Source: Halococcaceae archaeon (GTDB lineage Archaea > Halobacteriota > Halobacteria > Halobacteriales > Halalkalicoccaceae). From it: a stretch of 7,910 nt of DNA. The translations under genes and the position numbers were made by a program. A model generated the notes under the pieces. The model saw only the letters and a list, made by a program, of their open reading frames with translations, did no database searches and had not been told where the DNA came from. Shown piece by piece: positions 1-5,326 of the stretch; position 1 is the first letter of the stretch, and each line of letters begins with the position of its first letter. The stretch covers positions 1 to 7,910 of the forward strand of contig SKXI01000469.1 in NCBI GenBank assembly GCA_007128515.1. Direction: 5' to 3'.

Positions 1-2
1 TC

Positions 3-548
3 GAATTCGGGGCGGTCGTCCGGAGTACCGACGGTGGCGGGACGTGGTCGAACCACCGGCGGAAGGCCATCCGTGACTGTCACGACCTAGTCTGGCACGC
101 GACCGACGAGAACTACGTCTACGAAGGCGGCGCCGGTGTTCCCCGCCGGCCGGGTGCACACAGCACCGACGGGGGCGAGACCTGGCGGAAACCGGGCGGG
201 GGACTCGACCGCGGCTACGGCGTGGCGGTCGCCGCCGATCCGGGCGACCCCAACGTCTGGTACGTCTCGGCGTCGGCCTCGCCGTTCGCGGCCGCCAGTG
301 ACGAACCGAAGGCGGCGGTGTTCCGCCACGACGGTGACGAAGCCTGGCAGAAGCTCGAGGACTTCCCGGCCGACCGGATGCCGTGGGCGCTCTGTACGGA
401 TCCTGCACTCCCGGATCACCTCTGGGCCGGGCGGGCCGACGGCTCGATCGTCCGCTCTGAGGACCGGGGTGAGAGCTGGCAGTCGCTCGAGGGGGAGCTT
501 CCAGCGGTCGACTTCGCGATGGTGATGCTCCCACCGGACGAGCGATGA
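3..548 (+). CDS. BNR/sialidase-like beta-propeller repeat protein, 3' part only
   Basis: The reading frame is open from the window edge to a TGA at 546-548, so only the last 181 residues are seen. It carries three Asp-box (BNR) motifs of the form S-x-D-x-G-x-x-W: RSTDGGGTW at 21-47, HSTDGGETW at 159-185 and RSEDRGESW at 453-479. Such motifs sit on beta-hairpins of propeller proteins (sialidases, YCF48-like assembly factors, VPS10-like proteins). I see no catalytic sialidase residues in this part, so glycosidase activity should not be assumed; haloarchaeal members are usually uncharacterised propellers of roughly 300-350 residues. The frame was chosen over the overlapping reading frames because it alone contains the repeats and has the acidic composition of its neighbours. 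The 5' end, start codon and any signal peptide lie outside the window. The next gene is convergent. Confidence 0.85.
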   Translation, partial: EFGAVVRSTDGGGTWSNHRRKAIRDCHDLVWHATDENYVYEGGAGVPRRPGAHSTDGGETWRKPGGGLDRGYGVAVAADPGDPNVWYVSASASPFAAASDEPKAAVFRHDGDEAWQKLEDFPADRMPWALCTDPALPDHLWAGRADGSIVRSEDRGESWQSLEGELPAVDFAMVMLPPDER

Positions 549-692
549 GCTTCCGGCGGTCACCGGATTCGGAGATTTGTTATATCCCTCAGCATTCCCA
601 CATCAAGAGGTACACAGTAATCTGAACGTCACGCCGCTTCGAGGCGGGAGAGTGAAGAGAGTGTCATTAGCCACCCTCTATTCAACAGTGGC
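549..692. other. convergent intergenic region with possible weak terminator structures
   Basis: This gap lies between two convergent genes. An inverted repeat AGCCAC (669-674) / GTGGCT (688-693), with a 13-base loop, overlaps the stop codon of the minus-strand gene. A short CCGC/GCGG hairpin lies near 630-645. The stretch 576-590 is AT-rich (TTTGTTATATCC). These could help end transcription on either strand, but no clean stem plus T-tract is present. No gene is supported here. Confidence 0.25.
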
Positions 693-1154
693 TCAATCGG
701 CCTCTGTTCCTTCTTCGACGATTCGCTTGAGGCTGCGGATCGTCCTGTTGACACCTCGTTCCATCTGCCAGCGAATAAGTACCCGCTCGAGAAGCCATCC
801 GAGTGGCCTGAACTGTGGAAACACTTCGAAATCGAACGTCTGGTAAATCCTGGTGTAGCCGTCCGCCGGGTCGAGTTCGAAGGTGAGTACTACCTGCATG
901 ATTCCGAGGTCGCCCCGGTGGACCTGGCGGCGAGGTGGGTCGAACTCGGTCACGCGCCACTCGCTCTCAGACTTGAAAGGACCTGGGCCACTCCGCTCCC
1001 GGTAGAGTGTACCCTCGCCGAAGGGCCCTTCGCTCACGTAGGTCACCTTCTCTGTGAAGGTTACCCACTCGGGCCATCGATCTGTATCATTGAGGACGTC
1101 CCAAACGTCTTCGGGAGCCGCTTCGACAAGAGCTGTTGTCCGAACTTGGGCCAT
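693..1154 (-). CDS. SRPBCC (START-like/polyketide cyclase-type) family protein
   Basis: The product has 153 residues. The family folds into a helix-grip cavity that binds hydrophobic ligands; the ligand here is unknown. The N-terminal signature is clear: a beta-strand, then VEAAPEDVWDVLNDTDRWPEW (residues 10-30), the usual V-x-A-P-x-x-V-W...D-x-x-x-W-P-x-W pattern of the polyketide cyclase/dehydrase group. The C-terminal helix (about 118-150) carries many Arg residues. Size fits a single-domain member. The frame continues upstream to an ATG at 1247, but that extension is encoded by AT-rich promoter sequence. The ATG at 1154 is preferred because the protein then begins right before the first strand (MAQVRTT) and a TATA-like box lies about 24 bases upstream, which fits a leaderless mRNA. 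Base composition is lower in GC than the neighbours (rough hand counts of three 60-base stretches give 53-63 %). It appears monocistronic. Cellular role is unknown. Confidence 0.85.
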   Translation of the reverse strand: MAQVRTTALVEAAPEDVWDVLNDTDRWPEWVTFTEKVTYVSEGPFGEGTLYRERSGPGPFKSESEWRVTEFDPPRRQVHRGDLGIMQVVLTFELDPADGYTRIYQTFDFEVFPQFRPLGWLLERVLIRWQMERGVNRTIRSLKRIVEEGTEAD

Positions 1155-1172
1155 ATTACATATAAGAGCTAC

Positions 1173-1184
1173 AAATAAATAAAC
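1173..1184 (-). promoter_or_regulatory. TATA-like box for the SRPBCC gene
   Basis: On the minus strand this AT-only stretch reads GTTTATTTATTT. Its centre lies about 24 bases upstream of the ATG at 1154, near the expected distance for a leaderless haloarchaeal transcript. The surrounding 1155-1190 is the most AT-rich part of the window. A dyad (ATGGTC 1202-1207 / GACCAT 1224-1229) lies just upstream. Confidence 0.5.
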
Positions 1185-1406
1185 AAATTTGGTCCAATAG
1201 TATGGTCGAGTAGATTCTGTGATGACCATCCTTTCGGCGAAGGACACCAGACCTTTGCCCGAAACATCCCAATAACAGATTCTCGCATGCTGTATCTGCC
1301 ACCCGCTGGAGAGGATTCGCGCGAGACTGTGGGATGCTCCCTACGAGACGGACGGTCGTGGTCCCGAACCGGCTCTCGGTCACCGGTGTCGGGTCACGAC
1401 CCCCTC

Positions 1407-1453
1407 TCTCGGCCGGACCCCGCTCCCGCGGGCGCGAACGGCTCCGGCCGAGA
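1407..1453. repeat. perfect 11-base inverted repeat upstream of the tfe promoter
   Basis: The left arm TCTCGGCCGGA (1407-1417) is the exact reverse complement of the right arm TCCGGCCGAGA (1443-1453). The spacer is 25 bases and itself contains the palindrome CCCGCGGG (1425-1432). Each arm contains the self-palindrome CGGCCG. The right arm touches the A-rich start of the putative tfe TATA region, so it covers the place where BRE or an upstream regulator would bind. It could be an operator, a cruciform or an upstream terminator stem. GC-rich DNA gives such repeats by chance now and then. Confidence 0.45.
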
Positions 1454-1464
1454 AAAAGACTTAA
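1453..1464 (+). promoter_or_regulatory. TATA-like box for the tfe operon
   Basis: AAAAAGACTTAA ends 25 bases before the ATG at 1490, with TTAA at 1461-1464. Spacing fits a leaderless or nearly leaderless mRNA. A purine-rich GGGAGGG at 1481-1487 lies only two bases from the ATG, which is too close for a typical Shine-Dalgarno site. Confidence 0.45.
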
Positions 1465-1489
1465 CGCGACGACGCCGGTAGGGAGGGTA

Positions 1490-2014
1490 ATGGCCTTCGA
1501 GGACCTCTTGTCCGACCCCGTCATCCAGAAGTACCTCCACGAGCTCGTCGGCCCGACGGGGATGCCCGTCGCGGCCGCCCCGCCGGACGGCGAGGTGACC
1601 GACGAGGAGCTCGCGGAACGGCTGAACCTGGAGCTCAACGACGTTCGCCGTGCGCTGTTCATCCTCTACGAGAACGACCTGGCGAGCTACCGCCGGCTCC
1701 GCGACGAGGACTCCGGCTGGCTCACCTACCTCTGGACGTTCGAGTACGAGAAGATCCCGAAGAACCTCGCCGAGGAGATGGAGCGACTGCTCGTGACGCT
1801 CGAGAAACGGGAGGCCTACGAGCACGACCACGAGTTCTACCTCTGTGAGATCTGTTCGATCCGCTTCGAGTTCGGCGAGGCGATGGACTTCGGCTTCGAG
1901 TGTCCGGAGTGTGCCTCCCCGCTTGAATCGATGGAGAACGACTACCTCGTCGACGCGATGAACCGTCGGATCGGGGAGCTCCGCGACGAGCTGAACGTCG
2001 AAGCAGCCACATAA
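1490..2014 (+). CDS. tfe: transcription initiation factor E, alpha subunit (TFE)
   Basis: The product has 174 residues, the usual size for haloarchaeal TFE alpha. TFE binds RNA polymerase near the clamp and helps open promoter DNA with TBP and TFB. Residues 1-90 match the N-terminal winged helix-turn-helix: MAFEDLLSDPVIQKYLHEL, then the helices around VTDEELAERLNLELNDVRRAL and the wing region ending in a Trp-rich strand (GWLTYLWTF). A charged helix links to a C-terminal zinc ribbon with ligands Cys119, Cys122, Cys138 and Cys141 (CEIC...CPEC). The frame continues upstream to an ATG at 1334, but that extension is basic and Arg/Pro-rich, unlike the acidic protein; the ATG at 1490 gives the family N-terminus and suits the TATA spacing. 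The stop codon overlaps the next start by one base (TAATG), so it leads a coupled operon. Confidence 0.95.
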   Translation: MAFEDLLSDPVIQKYLHELVGPTGMPVAAAPPDGEVTDEELAERLNLELNDVRRALFILYENDLASYRRLRDEDSGWLTYLWTFEYEKIPKNLAEEMERLLVTLEKREAYEHDHEFYLCEICSIRFEFGEAMDFGFECPECASPLESMENDYLVDAMNRRIGELRDELNVEAAT

Positions 2015-2685
2015 TGGTCGTCCTCGCGACGAAGGTAACCGTCCACGGGGAAGCGCGGAGACGTGCGCTCGACGGGCTGGGCTCGCTGGTCGCCGACGCG
2101 ATCGGCGACCTGGAGGTCGAGTACGAGATCGGGGTGCGTCACGACGGGTTCCCGACCGTGACGGTCGAGGGCGAGGACAGTGTGGTGGCGAGAAACGTGC
2201 TGCGCGAGCAGTGGGGCGAGATCGCGGAGGGGTTCGAGGAGGGCGAGACGTACGTCGGAACGCTCGAGTCCTGGGACGAAGAGGGGTTCGTCCTCGATTC
2301 CGGGACCGAGATCGAGATCCCGACCGGCGAACTCGGCCTCGGTCCGGGGAGCCCCGAGCGGCTGGTCGAACGGTTCGGTCTCGTCCAGCATATGCCTCTC
2401 AGGTTCGTCCGGGACGACCCGCCGCGGCTGGCCGACGAGGAGCGTGATCGGCTGTTCGAGTGGACTCGGGGGACCGGCCGGGTGAACGTGAACAACGCCA
2501 CGAGGGGACAGGTGCGGGCGACGGTGAACCGGGCGGGCCACGCCCAGGACATCGTCACCGTCGAGCGTCTGGGCCTGCTCGAACAGAGCGTGATCTGTCG
2601 CGAGGGAACCGACCCGCCGGGCCTGCTCGCGGCGATCGGCGAACACCTCCCCTCGGAACTCCGGTGTGTGATACCGCAGTCATGA
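2014..2685 (+). CDS. DUF2110 family protein, translationally coupled to tfe
   Basis: The product has 223 residues and no signal or membrane segment, so it is probably cytoplasmic. I recognise it as the archaeal family of unknown function DUF2110, commonly found next to tfe in haloarchaea (recalled, not searched). A central segment (about 77-108, GETYVGTLESWDEEGFVLDS then EIEIPTGELG) has the look of a small beta-barrel of the S1/KOW type: G-x-x-Y-x-G-x-L, a Gly-Phe-Val strand and a final strand. This suggests nucleic-acid binding but is inference from pattern only. A second block (155-215) begins RVNVNNATRGQVRATVNRAG. The start ATG (2014-2016) shares its A with the tfe stop codon (TAATG), and no good ribosome binding site precedes it, which points to termination-reinitiation coupling. 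Its own stop overlaps the next start by four bases (ATGA). Confidence 0.85.
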   Translation: MVVLATKVTVHGEARRRALDGLGSLVADAIGDLEVEYEIGVRHDGFPTVTVEGEDSVVARNVLREQWGEIAEGFEEGETYVGTLESWDEEGFVLDSGTEIEIPTGELGLGPGSPERLVERFGLVQHMPLRFVRDDPPRLADEERDRLFEWTRGTGRVNVNNATRGQVRATVNRAGHAQDIVTVERLGLLEQSVICREGTDPPGLLAAIGEHLPSELRCVIPQS

Positions 2686-3443
2686 ACCGGCGGCTCACCG
2701 CCACACTCGTGGTCGTCGCGCTGCTCGTTCTCTCGGGCTGTGCCGGGCTCGGATCGACCACGAGCGAGGACGGGCTGGCGGCGGAGCCGTCCGAGGAGTA
2801 CCTCTGGGAGAGCGAACACGAGGGCACGATCGACATCTCCGGCGGCGAGTACCGCGCGGTGTACGAGATGGAGAACCGGTCGACGGTGTTGCTCTACCAG
2901 TCGACGCGCTACGGCGACGACCGGCCGATCCCCGTCGAATCGATCCAGTTCCGGTACGAAAACGGCACCGTCGTCGACTACGAGTCCGGGGAGATCGGGG
3001 TCGAGGAGAGTCGCACCGCGGTGACGGTCGACCTCCCCGCAGAGGACGGCCAGCTCGCGTACACCGGGAGTACGCGCTCACGGAACTTCGACACCCGTAC
3101 CGTGGTCCCCGGCTCCTACGAGGTGATCCTCCCGCCGGGCTACCGGGCGGACAACTTCATCCTCGGAACCGTCAGACCGGGCGGCTACGAGTACACCGTC
3201 GAGGACGACCGGGTCCACCTCACCTGGGACGACGTCGGCGCGAGCACCATCGTCCTCCGCTACTACCAGGAGCGCGACGTCACGCTGTTCACGGGTCTGG
3301 TGATCGTCGCGAGCGCGGGCGCGCTGATCGCGTTCGCCAGGGTCAGAAAGCAGATCAAGGAGCTACAGAGAAAGCGCGAGGATGCGGGTCTCGACATCGA
3401 CATCGAGGACGACCGCGACGACCCGCCGCCGGGAATGCGCTAG
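2682..3443 (+). CDS. membrane-anchored lipoprotein, probably the DUF5803 family
   Basis: The product has 253 residues. It starts with a short basic N-terminus, a hydrophobic stretch and a lipobox LSGC with Cys20, the haloarchaeal pattern for a lipid-modified exported protein. Residues 35-195 form a beta-rich acidic outer domain. A single transmembrane span follows at about 201-219 (TLFTGLVIVASAGALIAFA). The tail (about 220-253) is basic (VRKQIKELQRKRE), then acidic, and should lie in the cytoplasm. The protein would therefore be held by a lipid and a membrane span, with its main domain outside the cell. I believe this is the family annotated DUF5803 in haloarchaea, from memory. The ATG at 2682 overlaps the DUF2110 stop (ATGA). 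A longer frame from 2460 would run through that gene and lose the signal sequence. The operon appears to end here. Confidence 0.8.
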   Translation: MNRRLTATLVVVALLVLSGCAGLGSTTSEDGLAAEPSEEYLWESEHEGTIDISGGEYRAVYEMENRSTVLLYQSTRYGDDRPIPVESIQFRYENGTVVDYESGEIGVEESRTAVTVDLPAEDGQLAYTGSTRSRNFDTRTVVPGSYEVILPPGYRADNFILGTVRPGGYEYTVEDDRVHLTWDDVGASTIVLRYYQERDVTLFTGLVIVASAGALIAFARVRKQIKELQRKREDAGLDIDIEDDRDDPPPGMR

Positions 3444-3455
3444 CGGAGAGAAGGA

Positions 3456-3481
3456 CGGTCGGCGCGTTTTTCTCCCGACCG
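3456..3481. promoter_or_regulatory. inverted repeat around a T-tract before the CinA-type gene
   Basis: CGGTCGG (3456-3462) and CCGACCG (3475-3481) form a perfect 7-base inverted repeat with a 12-base spacer that contains TTTTT (3467-3471). The T-tract lies about 27 bases upstream of the ATG at 3496, so it could be the TATA element of a leaderless promoter framed by an operator. It also lies just after the lipoprotein stop codon, so a terminator stem with an internal T-rich loop is an alternative. Confidence 0.35.
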
Positions 3482-3495
3482 CTCGAAGCGAGGGT

Positions 3496-4191
3496 ATGAA
3501 GGTCGCTATCGTCGCCATCGGCGACGAGATACTCGCCGGGGACACGCTGAACACGAACGCGAACTGGCTCGCGGCCCGGCTGGACGAGCGGGGCGTTCGC
3601 GTCGAGCGGATGACCGTCATCCCCGATCGAATCGACGAGATCGCGGCTGCTGTCGGGGAGTACGCCGACCGCTACGACGCGGTGCTCACGACCGGCGGGC
3701 TGGGGCCGACACACGACGACCTGACGATGGAGGGCGTCGCCGCCGCGTTCGACAGGGGGGTAGCGGAGAACGAGGCGGTCCTCCGCTGGCTCAGCGAGGA
3801 GGGCGGCTACGCCAGGGAGGAGCTCACGGCGGGGACCGCCGACATCCCCGCGGGTGCGCGTCCGTTGCACAACTCGGCGGGCGTCGCGCCCGGCGCAGTG
3901 GTGGAAAACGTCTACGTGCTTCCGGGGGTCCCGTCGGAGATGAAGGCGATGTTCGAGTCGATCGAAGCGGAGTTCGCCGGCGAGGCGACGTACTCCCGGA
4001 GCGTGGAGACGACCGAGCCGGAGAGCGGGCTGCTCGATCGGATCGAGGAGGTGAGAGAACGCTTCGACGTGGCGATCGGGAGCTACCCCTCGGAGACGGT
4101 TCGGCTGAAGGTCACGGGACCGGACGAGGCGGAGGTCGAGGCGGCGCTCGACTGGCTGACGGAACGGGTCGAGGTGGTCGAACCGGAGTAG
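3496..4191 (+). CDS. CinA-type MoaB/Mog-fold protein lacking the amidase domain (COG1058-like)
   Basis: The product has 231 residues. It matches the N-terminal molybdopterin-binding-like domain of CinA: GDEILAG...NTN (residues 9-21), TTGGLGPTHDD (65-75) and VLPGVPSEM (141-149). In bacterial CinA this domain is tied to ADP-ribose pyrophosphatase-type hydrolysis and is followed by a PncC domain that deamidates nicotinamide mononucleotide. Full bacterial proteins have about 400-420 residues, so the PncC part is absent here, as is common in archaea. The activity of this stand-alone form is uncertain; database names such as competence/damage-inducible protein A should not be read as a function. 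The frame extends upstream to 3382, inside the previous gene; the ATG at 3496 gives the canonical MKVAIVAIGDEIL start. No ribosome binding site is seen, which suits a leaderless mRNA. Confidence 0.88.
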   Translation: MKVAIVAIGDEILAGDTLNTNANWLAARLDERGVRVERMTVIPDRIDEIAAAVGEYADRYDAVLTTGGLGPTHDDLTMEGVAAAFDRGVAENEAVLRWLSEEGGYAREELTAGTADIPAGARPLHNSAGVAPGAVVENVYVLPGVPSEMKAMFESIEAEFAGEATYSRSVETTEPESGLLDRIEEVRERFDVAIGSYPSETVRLKVTGPDEAEVEAALDWLTERVEVVEPE

Positions 4192-4273
4192 GAACCTCCC
4201 CGATCGAGGGACGACCACCTGGGATCCACGGAGGCGTACTCCGCAGTAAGAGCGTCGCTCGGGGCTCTCGTGG
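4192..4273. terminator. possible bidirectional terminator between convergent genes
   Basis: The 82-base gap between convergent genes contains a 5-base stem CGGAG (4229-4233) / CTCCG (4239-4243) with a 5-base loop. It is enclosed by a longer-range repeat GACCAC (4213-4218) / GTGGTC (4270-4275) that overlaps the dismutase stop codon. No T-tract follows on either strand, so the call rests on position and pairing alone. Confidence 0.25.
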
Positions 4274-5014
4274 TCAGTGGGTGTCGGCTCGGCGACCCGC
4301 CGCCCGACAGCGCTCGGCGACGTCCTCCCAGTCGACGACGTTCCACCACTCCTCGACGTACTCGTCACGACGGTTCTCGTACTGGAGGTAGTAGGCGTGT
4401 TCCCAGACGTCGAGCGCGAGCAGCGGCGTGGCGTCCTGGTGGACCAGGTCGTTCTGGCTCTCGACCTGGCCGATGACGAGGCCATCGGCGACCGGCTCGT
4501 AGAAGAGCATCGCCCAGCCGACCGGCTGGACCTGGTTCGCCGCCTCCGAGAACTCCGCTCTGAACGCGTCGAAGGAGCCGAAGCTCTCGTCGATCCGGTC
4601 GGCGAGCGCGCCGCCCGGCTCGCCGCCGCCGTCGGGGCTCATGTTCTCCCAGAAGACCGTGTGATTGACGTGCCCGGAGAGGTGAAACGAGAAGTCGCGC
4701 TTCGCCGCCCGAAGCCCCTCGAAGTCGTCCTCGTCCCGCATCTCGGCGACCCTCTCCAGCGCCTCGTTCGCGCCGTCGACGTACGCCTGGTGATGCGCGG
4801 AGTGGTGCAGTTCCATGATGCGTTCGTCGATGTACGGTTCCAGTGCGTCGTACTCGTGGGATAACTCCGGTAACTCGTACGTCATGGGTAGGGTGTCGCC
4901 GTCGTGTTCGCTCGCGATCGCCGTGTTCGCGCCTGTGGCCGCGACCCCCGCGGAGACGCCCAACGCCTGCAGGAATCGGCGGCGCTCGATCTCTGCCGGT
5001 CGATCGTCGGTCAT
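4274..5014 (-). CDS. sod: superoxide dismutase (Mn/Fe family) with twin-arginine signal peptide
   Basis: The product has 246 residues and converts superoxide to oxygen and hydrogen peroxide. The catalytic domain (about 44-240) has all four metal ligands: His70 (MELHHSAHH), His118 (GHVNHTVFW), Asp202 and His206 (DVWEHAYY). The Gly-His-Val-Asn-His context and Gln187 favour the manganese type, which is inference. Before it lies an N-terminal extension with ERRRFLQ (10-16) and a hydrophobic stretch ending A-I-A (32-34): a twin-arginine signal with a plausible signal peptidase site, so the enzyme is probably exported folded. Most haloarchaeal dismutases I know are about 200 residues and cytoplasmic. 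The start at 5014 is backed by a 7-base ribosome binding site eight bases upstream and a TATA-like box far enough away for a leader. An internal Met44 would give a cytoplasmic form, but I see no binding site for it. Confidence 0.93.
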   Translation of the reverse strand: MTDDRPAEIERRRFLQALGVSAGVAATGANTAIASEHDGDTLPMTYELPELSHEYDALEPYIDERIMELHHSAHHQAYVDGANEALERVAEMRDEDDFEGLRAAKRDFSFHLSGHVNHTVFWENMSPDGGGEPGGALADRIDESFGSFDAFRAEFSEAANQVQPVGWAMLFYEPVADGLVIGQVESQNDLVHQDATPLLALDVWEHAYYLQYENRRDEYVEEWWNVVDWEDVAERCRAAGRRADTH

Positions 5015-5022
5015 CGTGGTAC

Positions 5023-5029
5023 GATCACC
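5023..5029 (-). promoter_or_regulatory. Shine-Dalgarno site that supports the exported SOD start
   Basis: On the minus strand this reads GGTGATC, which matches seven bases of the complement of the archaeal 16S rRNA 3' end (AGGAGGTGATCC). It is eight bases upstream of the ATG at 5014, an ideal distance. It supports the longer, signal-bearing start over the internal Met44 codon at 4885. Confidence 0.6.
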
Positions 5030-5096
5030 GACAGGCCGTACGTCCGCCGCCGGTATGAGTCACCACGAAGCCAATCAGTATTACCGAAAGAATAGG

Positions 5097-5106
5097 AAAA
5101 ATAAAA
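5097..5106 (-). promoter_or_regulatory. TATA-like box for the superoxide dismutase gene
   Basis: On the minus strand this reads TTTTATTTTT, the most AT-rich stretch upstream of the gene. Transcription would start around 5070-5075, leaving a leader of roughly 55-60 bases that contains the Shine-Dalgarno site. This is a non-leaderless arrangement, unlike most other genes in the window. Confidence 0.45.
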
Positions 5107-5229
5107 CCGTTCGGAGTGCTCCTCCTCGATCGAGACACCCCGTCGAACGGGCCACCGTGGTTCGTCGGACGCTCACAGCGTTCCTCGTTCCCCGACCTGC
5201 TCACCGGACGACCCGAACCTGGACGCCAC

Positions 5230-5263
5230 CGGGCGTCGACCGGTCGTTCGGTCGAGACGCTCG
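5230..5263. repeat. strong imperfect hairpin in the gap upstream of sod
   Basis: GCGTC (5233-5237) pairs with GACGC (5256-5260) and GACCG (5238-5242) pairs with CGGTC (5249-5253). The loop is six bases (5243-5248) and a two-base bulge lies at 5254-5255. Bases 5230-5232 can extend the stem through one G-T pair. It contains the palindrome CGACCGGTCG (5237-5246). On the minus strand it lies after the stop of the small membrane protein gene and before the sod promoter, so it could be that gene's terminator, an operator or part of a structured RNA. No T-tract follows. Confidence 0.4.
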
Positions 5264-5326
5264 TTCCGCGCCACCGGAGACCCACACCGGTCTCACCGCT
5301 CGGCGGTCCACTTTCGGTCTACTTCA

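Larger units (their letters stand above)
1155..1489. other. 335-base divergent intergenic region between the SRPBCC gene and tfe
   Basis: No gene is supported; open frames here lack family resemblance and are rich in Arg/Ser/Pro. The left part (1155-1340) is comparatively AT-rich and holds the minus-strand promoter, a 6-base dyad at 1202-1229 and a small hairpin TCCTTT-CGGC-GAAGGA at 1229-1244. The right part (1340-1489) is very GC-rich and holds a perfect 11-base inverted repeat (1407-1417 / 1443-1453) that ends against the putative tfe TATA box. Confidence 0.6.
5015..5326. other. 312-base gap between sod and the small membrane protein gene
   Basis: Bases 5015-5110 hold the sod leader and promoter. 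The remaining 5111-5326 is GC-rich, with no frame that resembles a protein; a minus-strand frame at 5025-5285 has a hydrophobic tail that arises from the AT-rich promoter. The notable content is the imperfect hairpin at 5230-5263. Confidence 0.55.

Noticed and set aside
1155..1247. N-terminal extension of the SRPBCC protein from an ATG at 1247, which looks like a membrane anchor
   Set aside because: The hydrophobic segment is encoded by the AT-rich promoter stretch. The ATG at 1154 begins right before the first strand of the domain and suits the TATA spacing.
1334..1489. N-terminal extension of TFE from an ATG at 1334
   Set aside because: The 52 extra residues are basic and Arg/Pro-rich and would cover the inverted repeat and the TATA-like box. 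The ATG at 1490 gives the family N-terminus.
3355..4485. 376-codon minus-strand frame opposite the CinA-type gene
   Set aside because: It spans two real genes and an intergenic region in antisense, is very Arg-rich and has no motif. The plus-strand frame has clear family motifs.
5025..5285. Minus-strand frame of 86 codons with a hydrophobic tail just upstream of sod
   Set aside because: The hydrophobic part is a translation of the AT-rich sod promoter and leader. The rest is Arg/Ser/Pro-rich, unlike the acidic local proteins, and it has no family resemblance.
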